Shown here: in pieces, positions 9,401 to 18,500 of the stretch
Layout of the letters: each line of letters begins with the position of its first letter
How positions within the stretch are numbered: position 1 is the stretch's first letter
Assembly (NCBI GenBank): GCA_028565635.1
Contig: JAOXYB010095604.1
Location: 1-21,819, forward strand
Direction of reading: 5' to 3'
DNA from: Phoronis ovalis
Taxonomy: Eukaryota > Phoronida > Phoronidae
Length of the DNA: 21,819 nucleotides
The notes under the pieces: generated by a model
What the model was told of the DNA's origin: nothing
The model's database searches: none
What the model saw: only the letters and a program-made list of their open reading frames with translations
Translations under genes and position numbers: made by a program

Positions 9401-10060
9401 CATAATTCCGGCAGACGACCCGATGCAGCTATCAATACCGACGTAAAACTATACAAAACCATTAATATCTACCTTGTATTTTGGGTTTTCATCATGACCG
9501 GTTCACTGCATGTATTTCTAATGATGAATACAACGACAATTTTACATTCTCTTCACCAGGATGACAAGATTGAGTTCTTTACCACGGCACCGACGATTAT
9601 TGCGGTAATTTTAAATTTTGCACTTTGCAGTTTAGTTGACTTGTTGTATGCAAAATTTAAATTGCGAACTTCAATTTTTTTATTATTATTAAGTATCACA
9701 TTATTTGTGTCGCATTTACTTATGATATTTTTCATTGATATTTATTTAGTGTTCGTGATAGCGTGCATAGCCAGTTTAACGGTGACCAGCTGTAATTTTT
9801 CATTGATTCCTGCAATGCTATTGCAAAATGTGAAATCGGAACACCTGGGTATAATTCTTGGAATATTTTACACTGCTATGGGTTTCATTAGTCTAATTGT
9901 ACTCAAAATATTTGGAGGTATATATGACAGTAACATAGACACAACCGGGACCAAGGATTGCTTTGGCGCACATTGTTTCTCTGCCTCGTTTGTGGTATCA
10001 ACCAGCATGGCGTTTAGTGTTGTCATTGTTTATGGAGTAATAGTATTTAGAAAATGGTAA
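6296..10060 (+). CDS. Nodulin-like (NFD4-type) major facilitator transporter, complete, join(6296..6428,7080..7286,8880..10060)
   Basis: The three exons join in frame (phases 1 and 1) into 506 aa ending at TAA 10058-10060; the ATG has context CAAGGATGG. I count 12 hydrophobic segments: one in exon 1 (about residues 9-30), two and part of a third in exon 2, and the rest in exon 3. The halves are separated by a hydrophilic loop of about 108 aa (about 200-307) with a CNVC motif. The first half carries the FNKFGPR turn after helix 2 (the MFS D/N-x-x-G-x-R loop) and NFGRNHRGKVLALVDG at 131-146, matching the NF...RG signature of the nodulin-like branch (PF06813; NFD4/MCH1-type proteins). Family members are integral membrane transporters, mostly with unknown substrates, some proposed for monocarboxylates. 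Introns are 651 and 1593 nt. The family call is firm; the substrate is unknown. Confidence 0.85.
6429..7079 (+). other. Transporter intron 1
   Basis: Phase 1 intron of 651 nt between donor GTAACC and acceptor GTATTTCAG. It holds a short (AAAG)n run at 6563-6580 and otherwise nothing recognisable. Confidence 0.75.
7080..7286 (+). CDS. Transporter exon 2 (helices 2-3 and start of 4)
   Basis: 207 nt, phase 1 in and out, from acceptor TTTCAG to donor GCAG|GTAGGT. It encodes ELSSSFIAIGAQ, PGTLLFNKFGPR (helix 2 and the MFS loop), a third helix and LHFTAG. The alternative donor four bases on (GTAG|GTAAAT) would shift the frame. Confidence 0.85.
7563..7640. repeat. Near-perfect 78-bp hairpin (inverted repeat) in intron 2
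   Basis: The left arm from TTCTCAGAAT runs about 34 bases, and the right arm ending ATTCTGAGAA is its reverse complement with five differences, all C/T transitions. The loop is about 6-10 bases. It is either a tiny foldback element or a small-RNA-precursor-like structure in the intron of the transporter transcript. Confidence 0.75.
8265..8640. repeat. Probable dispersed repeat with recurring CCCCTTGAAAC-like motif
   Basis: CTACCCCTTGAAAC (about 8311), GTACCCCTTAAAGT (about 8449) and GCACTCCTTGAAAC (about 8552) recur within the stretch, with AAATCATCAAAAAA twice near 8297 and 8328 and a GC-richer tail (GACGCCGTGCCG, GAGCGCCGGGCATACCC). This looks like an inserted repeat, but I could not find its borders. 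Confidence 0.4.
8880..10060 (+). CDS. Transporter exon 3 (helices 4-12, stop)
   Basis: Begins after acceptor CTTTGCAG; the split codon G|GT gives TAGHSFAYIIMVSVLVNVEN, so the Met at 8903 is internal (residue 122), not a start. It contains helix 4, the NF...RGKVL motif, helices 5-6, the long loop (ending near AINTDVKLYKTINIY), helices 7-12 and a short C-terminal tail FRKW. Confidence 0.9.
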
Positions 10061-10115
10061 ACTTTATTTTAAAATATTTCGAAGTTACCTGCTGTTAGAC
10101 ATTTTACCATTCAGT

Positions 10116-10121
10116 ATTAAA
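10116..10121 (+). terminator. Candidate poly(A) signal ATTAAA for the transporter
   Basis: First poly(A)-like hexamer after the stop codon, 56 bases downstream. A canonical AATAAA follows at 10456-10461 and could be used for a longer 3' UTR. Confidence 0.4.
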
Positions 10122-10455
10122 CTGTTATACATTCGTTTAATTATTTTATTATAACCTGTAATAATTAAGACAAAATGTTTACATCGCTCTGAGATTCAAT
10201 TCTATTACAAAAACAATATATTTGGATGTATAGAAGGTGTTAATGTTTATTAAAATATCACATAGTTACAATGAAACTATCCTACTTGCTTGTTTAATTG
10301 AAATCGCGAAGGATCTACTTCAGATTAAGAAAATTACTTGAAATAATTAATACTCAACTTAGTTCTAGAGTGCACAAACAAATCTTACAATTGAAACAAA
10401 GTTGTAGCGGTTAAAAGATCGTATGCACTAAAAACAAGAAGGAAATATTTATTTT

Positions 10456-10461
10456 AATAAA
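10456..10461 (+). terminator. Alternative poly(A) signal AATAAA
   Basis: Canonical hexamer 396 bases after the transporter stop. Confidence 0.35.
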
Positions 10462-11246
10462 TGAAATACATTGACAAATAATACAGAATATAATACTTTG
10501 TGTTAGATAACAAAATTTGTTTCACTTTAATCATTGCGTCAATAAGATATAATGCATTATATACTAGTCTGGCTAGTGTAGATCCGCTTGTTGACCACTC
10601 TTCACTGAGACATAATACACAATACATTACGTCACATCCACACCATCGAGTATTCCTAACGGAGCTAGCTCATGATAGTGCCAAAAACCATTTTAAATCA
10701 TCAAGCCAATACACGTTGCAACGGCATGATTGAAACGAAACTATTTCAGAAAGTTATGTACAGACCACCAACTGACACTACAATAGCTATTGTGTTTAGT
10801 TCATTTGGTGCCCCACTCTATTTTTCTACTAGTATTTTAACTCGTATATTGTGTATAAATGGATAAAGCACCGTACATTATTAATATATGATGCTACATT
10901 TAGTCCTAAAAGATAGGTATTGCTAAATACTCAGTATTTGAGTCTTGTAAGCGTGTATTGACCATTACAAATATACTTTTACTGAAGTTTGCCTAATTAT
11001 AAGACTATGACAAACTTCCGGAAATAACTGCTTGTTATATAAACGAATTTATTGTTTGAATTGATTAAAAAACAACCGCAACAGAAACAAAAATTAGTCA
11101 AAATTAAATTTAAACTTATCTATTTGCTCAAACAGGTCAATAAAGAAGATATCTTTAGCAATGAAAGAAACATAGAGCGTAATTTTATAAAGGCTGATTT
11201 ACAAGACTTCAGTAGCAATATAGTTTTTAAAAAACTATAAGACAAT

Positions 11247-11576
11247 ATGTTAAAGCATCATTATCTTTGTACAAACAAGTTAATGAAGACTGGGGCAAGG
11301 CTAAATATCGAACAGATATTACAAACGTCAATCACATCTCACTCAAATTTAAACTCCGAACAAAGTGTTAACCTCCGTAGTTTACCTCCAGAGACTGTCA
11401 AAAAGAATTGGAATACAGTGAGAGAGGATGGTGTTTGTATGTTATGTCATAAAGCTGTCGAAAATATTGAACACTTCCTGCTAACATGTCCCAGTCTTCG
11501 ATGCATTAGATCTATCCAGAAACAATTTACGGAAGGAAGGCAACATATTTCATGGCAATTGTTTATTCAATCTTAA
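11247..11576 (+). pseudogene. Retrotransposon C-terminal domain with CCHC zinc motif (decayed)
   Basis: 109 codons ending SWQLFIQS. The zinc ligands are intact at CMLC, H and C. The frame is preceded in phase by about 62 codons and a stop, so the reading frame is already interrupted. Confidence 0.6.
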
Positions 11577-11788
11577 TCTTACTTGGGGGTGTGGAAATGT
11601 CTCAAGATAATGCCAACACATTATGTGACAAACATTCCAAAGTTCCAACGTCTGTTGGAGGTGCCATGCTATCTTGATCTTTATAATTTATTCAACATGT
11701 GATCTGATGTGTAGACATGTTTAGTGTATAGTGACGCTCCCTAGATGGAGCTGGCGATTTAAAGCCGTAGTTTTCAAATAAATATATA

Positions 11789-11794
11789 TTTATT
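11789..11794 (-). terminator. Poly(A) signal AATAAA of the lectin gene
   Basis: The first AATAAA on the minus strand after the lectin stop codon, 258 bases downstream. It lies inside the A/T-rich tail of the oppositely oriented retrotransposon fragment. Confidence 0.45.
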
Positions 11795-12051
11795 GTAAGA
11801 TTTAGCTAGCGAAACATATACACATAAATATAGCGACTTCAGTCTAGCTAGACCTCATTGCCACCACTAATGTAATACCAGCAAAACAACATCAAACGGA
11901 GAGTGCAACTGATGTGATCTGTACAACTATTAAGTCAGGTATCATTCTCTTTAAAAGAAATCATTGCAGACCATCATCATTATCCTGACCATACCAGGCA
12001 CTGCGAATTCAAAGTTAATTGTTTCCTGAGAAACAAAAACAACAAGAAAAG

Positions 12052-12518
12052 TTACTGAGTATTTTCTTCAGGCATCATTACATAAATTGATTTTCTATGG
12101 CCACCAGATGTTTCTCGGGTGTTACCGACATCCATTGCTTGAACATTACTAGTGTCTTTCATAGGAATGAAGGCTTCTAACTGGTTAGTACTGAAACCTT
12201 GAGTTAAGCCAACTTTGTGTTTTGCTTCTAGTTGATTAGTTAGCAATGCTGCGTAAGGATCCACAATCGGGCCTGATTGGCCTATGTCAACTTCGCATAC
12301 TGAAGGAAGAACTAAGTTGCATCGCATATTTAGCCATTTGCCATATTTCTTAGGACTATACATGTACATTGTTAGGCATTTGTCACGGTACACATTGCGA
12401 GGTCTTCCATGGTACCATTCTTGAGGATAGCCAAAGCCTGAACCAGAATCCACCCATTGCCACTGGCCTCTGATCTCCTCGCCACCAATGAATATGTAAT
12501 AATCGTCTTTCCTGGCAC
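12052..12518 (-). CDS. Lectin exon 5: second half of the C-type lectin domain plus C-terminal tail
   Basis: Begins at acceptor TTTATTACTGTAG and reads GARKDDYYIFIGGEE (the WIGL-like strand), QWQWVDSGS, EWYHGRPRNVYRDKC, GKWLNMRC and LPSVCE, the diagnostic second half of the fold with its last three Cys (597, 616, 624). The sugar-site triplet is RPR in place of EPN/QPD, and WND is WLN. A tail of 77 residues from DIGQSGP to EENTQ has no recognised domain. An earlier AG 20 bases upstream would be out of phase with exon 4. Confidence 0.9.
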
Positions 12519-15500
12519 CTACAGTAATAAATGCATTCCTGTTATTAGTAATCAAAATGAGAGCTAAAAATAACTGTGCACTGTGCTGAATTGTGCTGTG
12601 TTGTGCCGTTTGCAACTGTAATTTTAAAGAGTTCTGAAAACATGGGTACTTTGAATGAATTTTTTCATAAAGTATTATGAGAGAAAACAGTCAGAGAACT
12701 AGCTATCAACAGTTACAAATTACACAACTAAATAGCGCTTTCTTTACTGGAAGAAACCAAGAATAGATGGCGGTCATTTTTGCTAACTGACAATAATTAC
12801 ATATATCATTTTGCTATTTGTACATGTAAGGTCTTGAATTTATCTGAGGTATCAAGTGATATGTGATGATTAATTTGACAAGAAGTTGTAAAATTCACGG
12901 TGGTGTTCAGTTTATGCTTAACTTGGTGGGAACCCAACTTAAGGTGAATATATAAATATTCACGTATAGTTACTTTCATGCTATGCTATGTACCAGATTT
13001 TTACTTCATAGTTTTTTTGATTTTAAAGTATTTAAATTGTCTTCTCGCGGGTGACTTAGGATGGAAATTATTAAATATACGCCGGTATAACATTTTGAAA
13101 TTTTCTTTCAACCTCACCATGGAACCCTAAATGTCTAATTAATAAAGGTAATGATTTTACTTACCAACTCTTTTAAGCAAATCGGTGACTACTTGTTGTT
13201 CTTCTACGCTATTGATGGATGCCAGATTACCACCTTCCCTCATACAGTACTCTTGTGCTAATTTCCATTCTCGCTTTTCCTTCACATACTTATAGCATTT
13301 GGTACCAAATCTGTCATATCCAATTGGACAGCGGGCCACTGTAATAAACGCCAGCTATTGCTTATTATGTGCAGCGTGTAACTAGAGTACAATTGGTGGG
13401 AAATTTGGAACTCTATGAAATGCGTTTGTTAACTAATTATAATTAACTAAAGTACAAAGTTATGATAATGAAAACTCTCTAGTTTAGGATTTTTATGATT
13501 TTCATAATTCAGAAAATATTTTTGGATTTTTTTAATGAAAATAAGGAGATAAGCACTGAAAAACCTCAATAACTGAACAATAATTTACATCTTTAGTTTC
13601 ATTTTGTGGAACAGGCAAAGTTAAGTCTAACATCCTTGCAGAAAAAATTTAAGCTTGGCCTCAACTTGAAATACAATCTTACATTTTATATATTTTGTTT
13701 TGTTATACCGTAGTCATTTTTATGTCACCCACAATTTACGGAACATCACTTAAAACTTAGCAAAATATCAAAAATCCAAGACAAAATTTGCTTAAAGTTA
13801 TAATGTTGGCTGTTTCATCTTTGTATCTGCAGGGTGTTAGACTTAAATCTTTATTTTTGTGCAATGTTTTAGTTTGTCCTTTCGAAAAAGTGAATTTGAC
13901 TAGAAAAGGTTTCTTGATCGACAGAAAAAGGTCGTAGTAAATACACTCCTTATTATATGATACAACTTTAATCAGTCACTGTAGTTAACGTTTAACCAGT
14001 CACTGTAGTTAACCTTTAACCAGTCACTGTAGTTAACCTTTAACCAGTCACTGTAGTTAACCTTTAACCAATCACTGTAGTTAACTACAGTTGTTTAGCA
14101 TGCAGCATGTACCGAGCGATACCAGTTACTTAAAGAATGCTTACTCAATTCTCTCTGCAAGCTAATGGATGCTGAAAACGACACAAGATCTTCATTCAAT
14201 TTAAGATTCTGTTCCATCAGTTTGTTGTTGGCTACTTGAAGGTCGACATTTTCTGCTCGTAGATTGGCAAGGTTTCTCTTTAAGTTTGAAATTTCTGCTT
14301 GCAAATTAGCTATCGTTGTTAGCAAACGAGCCTTTGCAGCTTCTAAAGTAGCTTTGTCAGCATTGCAGTTACTTAGCCGGTTGTTTAAATCAGCCACTTG
14401 TGCTTGTAAAACAGAAGCGGCATCTTCTAAGTTCTTTACTTGATTTTGTAGATTACGAACTTGTTCTCTTAACGCAGCATTTTCAGCTCGTAAATTTTCA
14501 TTAGAATTTTTAAGATTAGTGTTTTCCATACGCAGTGCTTCATTTTGAGCCTGAAGCATTGAAGTTTCTTGTTTCAAGACCATATTTTCTCGTTGCAAAA
14601 CGCTGTTTCGAGATTGGAGTTCATTGTTGTTCCTTATAAGATTGGCATTTTCTGCACGGAGATTTGCATTTACATTTTTCAAATTATTGTTCTCTGCTAC
14701 TAATGCTTCATTGTCGACTCTCAAACGACCATTCTCAGCAGCTAAAGCAGCATTCTCAGATCTGAGTTTACTATTGTAGAGTTGAGCACTCGTCAACGCT
14801 CTGTCTATATCATTGTGTTGTGACGTTAATTTGTCTCCATAATGTGTGGCATTCTCTAACTGTTCCTTCAGATTTGTGTTTAGAAGTTTCGTGGTCTCAA
14901 GTTCATACTGAGTCAGTGAGCAAGAAAGTGATGGTTGGGATTCTCCTATCTCACGTAGCACTGATTGACCTTTTGACCCCGCAGGATATCGCCCAGCTTC
15001 ACGTAACAGATTTGTTTGACCCTTAGACCCCATTCTAAATGGCTGTACTTCCCTTTGTACTTGACCCTTGGAACTCATCCTAGATGGCTGTACTTCCCTT
15101 TGCACTTGACCCTTGGAACCACTGCTGTATCGACCAACCTCACGGAACAAGCCACTATTTCCTTTAGTTCCAAAACGCATAGCATTTAGTTCTCGTTGAA
15201 GAGCCTGAAACATACGAAAATGCAGTATATTTAGTTGACCTTGTCGCAATGTTTACCGATTGTGACAATAAACTGTGCTAGCAAATTTAAATGTATATCT
15301 TACATTCCTCTGGTTTTCCATCAATGCTCGTTGACTGTTGTATGCCAAATATCCCATGTATCCATCTAAAAAAGAAAAACACAATTGTAATGCTTACATT
15401 TGCTTGCGATTCCATAAGTTGGAGTTGCTCCGTCATGGATGAAGCCACAGGGTGTTCAGATTGAGCAAAGTCTTGCTGCTGGTGCTGCGTAGGAGTGTAC

Positions 15501-18500
15501 ACAACCCTATAGCCTGAAGCAACATTTCCAGTACCGGTCACTGTGTTACAATCTCCATTGTTAGTACACAGCTTTATGTCTATTTTGTTGTCTCCAGAAT
15601 CTGCAACACAATGTTGGCACTAAAAGCTTTTATTAGAAGGCATTGTACACATAGCAAGTAGCATATTTACTAGCAACGTTCTTAACCTAGCTTGAAAGTT
15701 TTAACAAAGGAATACTGAATGCAGGCGGTTATATTTTAAGTCGTGCAAATGATCTCAATTTTGAACTAGGTATAGCAAGTTAACACTGTGCCGGGGTTAA
15801 CCTGTATGTAATTTCAGCAGTCTCATTAAACATTACAATAACAACTTTGGCATAGATATATTTCATATTACAACGAATGTTTATAGGCAATATCTAGTCT
15901 ATAGCGAGATGATGAATAAAACAGGAATATAGATACTAGCAATATACAAAGCCGTGTATAATTACGAGAGAATTTGCAGTAATATAAAGGTTTATAGCCC
16001 GGAGGGTGCTGTCAGTCAAAGTCCGACTGTATATTGCCCAATAGGTCCCCTTTTTTCCGCTCCAGCATTTTTTTACGCTTCTCAAAGCCTTATTTACTAC
16101 CTCAGGGTATATTATCAAAAAATATTCGTTTACCGCAGGGTATATTTCTTGGTAAGAGCGGCCTGAGCATTTACGACAGGTTTGAAAAATTAGGATTCGT
16201 AAATGTTCACGCATTTATTTACCACAGGGTATATAATTTACAAGTGAATTTTACACAGGGAACGTATTTCGGAAGAATTATTTACAACAGGGTATACTCG
16301 TGTTTTTCTATTAACGACAGGGTATATTTTATATTTTTAGTAATCTTTATTTACCACATGGTTAGGTGTTATTATCACGGGCCACACATCCTACCAACAA
16401 ATACCCCCGGGGTTCATAATAACGACAGTGGCAGTAATGATAAGTTTGGGTCCCGGTTTAGGTAAATTGAAGGAAATGTCCTACGCTGTTCTTTTAACTG
16501 TGGAATTCACACTGTTTATGACGCATTTTTGTTATCCTATTGTACAGTTTATTGTTAGAATGAGCAGTAAAATTAAGGTTATATTAATTTGGCAGTCTTT
16601 ACATTTTCGCTATTTAATTCGTTTCACCCTATATAAACGAGTAGCTGAAGCATTAGCAAAAGTAAAAAAGCATAGTTAATTTCCTTCTCTGCCAGAAAGC
16701 GGCGCTAGTTGAGCAGGAGCAACTCCAACACCCTGTAGTGTGCGGCAATTAGTGTCATCATTATCACTGCACAGCATCACTTTCACTTGCTGCACGCCAC
16801 GGAAATCTGAAATCACAAAACTTACTAGTAAGCTAAGTTAAACTTTATAGCTAAAAGGTGTTTTATCATGCCACAAAAGCGAACTTACATGGGTTCTAAC
16901 CTTTCAACGAATCACTGTAATCGGAACGTTTTGTATGTGAGTGTGTGTATTGTTCACAATATAACATTTAGTAAAAGAAAAATATTGTATTCGCCTAGAG
17001 TAATAGTTGTTTCTATTCTAACAGTAGACAAATAACCTTAATTTGCCAATAACAACAGGAAAGTAATTAGCAGAAATTTGATGATTTATCCACTGTAGAA
17101 CAGGAAAACTGTCAGCGTAGACACCTACTGTTCACGCAGTAATTGACAAGAAACGTACGTAGTTCTTATATTCAGAAAACCGTAATGCTTTTGACTTTGA
17201 CTACTTATGATGATACACCGTCCTATTTATATTTGAAATAATCGTATTTCAATATTTTAAGACTACCGTGAGGATATGATATGCTTCAGGCTTATTCACA
17301 TTTTTTTAATTAATGCAGTTGTTGTATCTAATAGCAAAAACAAACAAACCCTATTTTTATAGCCTTGTGGTGCAGTGATTTAATTAAAATTGTTTTTTTC
17401 TGTAAACATTTTACTTTTCAAAAATAAGTAAGTACGTGTTGTGATTGTGTACGCGGGATTAGATAATAGTAACCGCTAGTAAACGCCCACCTACCTGCCT
17501 ATATAACAATTATCCTAATGCCTAAATAAATGTAACAATTAAAATATGTCACGTGTCTAGTCATAGATCATTATGATAGCAAAATTATTAAAAATTAAGT
17601 TTTGTATATCTATATATACCTATATATATATATAAAGATAATCTTTTGCCGTGATTCAGTTTTATAGCTGTAAGGGTTTCAGACCTAATTATATATTTTG
17701 AAAATTAAAATTCGAATTATATGCAACCTTTTGCCTGTGGATTAATTAACACTAACGCATAACTTTTGCAGAAATATGTATTTGACATGGTTGTCTCTCA
17801 ATTTTGATTACGAATGTTAATAAAGATAGTTATTGTCAAATAACAATGTTTTTTTTTAACCACAAGTCTTTAAATTATTTGAAATGTTTATGTTATTGAA
17901 AGAAATTTAACGGTTAAATTAAATCTCATTTGTGGTTAGTAAATAATATAGATGTTTAATACAACTTAACGACCATCATAAAAGTAAACATTTGGGAGAA
18001 CTGATCGGGATATTTACGAGCAAAGGTCAATCTTTGCAGAGGACGAGAATAGCATTGCACTGGGACCATGCAGTTTTCTTTAGTTTTCTGACCTGACTTT
18101 GTATTAATAAATATTTCACGTGTCTGAAAATCTCAAAAATAGAAACACGCTATAACGACCAATGCACCATCTTTTTGTCGTCTGATCACCTTATAAATAT
18201 ATGTTTTGTTTTAAGATAATAGTCTCTTAACTAATCAAATATTTTTTTGTTAGTCTAAATTTGTTTTAAAAGTTTTGTATTCTCTGTATCCAATTCTACG
18301 GCAGCTGTAACACCAGGTTATTTAGCCTTCTTTATAAAAATATAAAAAAATAAATGTATTACTTGCTAAATTTGTCATTTATGTTTTAATCATACCTATT
18401 TATTATTACATTTGAAATGGTATGCAAATTATTGATGGTACATCATAATATGGAAAACACGGTGATATTTAATAAAATGTGCTTACCTATTGTTCTATTC

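Larger units (their letters stand above)
10061..11040. other. 3' flank of the transporter gene, no further gene seen
   Basis: Contains the candidate poly(A) signals and AT-rich sequence. Short plus-strand frames at 10500-10866 are not like any family I know. Confidence 0.5.
11052..11800 (+). mobile_element. 3' remnant of a non-LTR (LINE) retrotransposon
   Basis: A single frame from 11052 to 11576, broken by one TAA at 11238-11240, reads as the C-terminal part of a LINE polyprotein: TNKLMKTGARLN, then LPPETVKKNW, and a zinc-knuckle-like CMLCHKAVENIEHFLLTC (C-x2-C-x8-H-x4-C) followed by P and basic residues, as found after the reverse transcriptase of non-LTR elements. No polymerase core is present, so it is a 5'-truncated, dead copy. 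After the stop, small hairpins (GCTCC/GGAGC and GGC/GCC near 11731-11766) and an A/T-rich end resemble a LINE 3' tail. The clade cannot be assigned. Confidence 0.65.
15601..16675 (-). other. Interval between alternative exons A and B
   Basis: No further exon recognised. It contains a degenerate roughly 30-bp motif array (16093-16366) and, nearer exon A, a candidate AATAAA (16548-16553). The overlapping plus-strand frames at 15954-16679 come from the array and are not called. Confidence 0.55.

Noticed and set aside
8903-10060. Transporter starting at Met 8903 as a single-exon gene
   Set aside because: Upstream exons join in phase across clear GT-AG borders and add the first helices expected of the family, so this Met is internal.
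12519-12615. Start of the lectin exon 5 frame at a Met upstream of the splice acceptor
   Set aside because: The segment MQTAQHSTIQHSAQLFLALI looks signal-like but precedes a good acceptor. Joining exon 4 at TACTGTAG gives the correct C-type lectin sequence and phase.
15304-15398. Retained 32-nt interval joining exons B and C as one exon
   Set aside because: Reading through gives a Phe-rich junk stretch and loses the frame of exon 3. Separate alternative exons explain both frames better.
16034-16465. 143-codon plus-strand frame with repeated IYxRVY-like peptides
   Set aside because: The peptide repetition is a by-product of the TTTACnnCAGGGTATA array. The frame has no splice or start context and opposes the lectin transcript.
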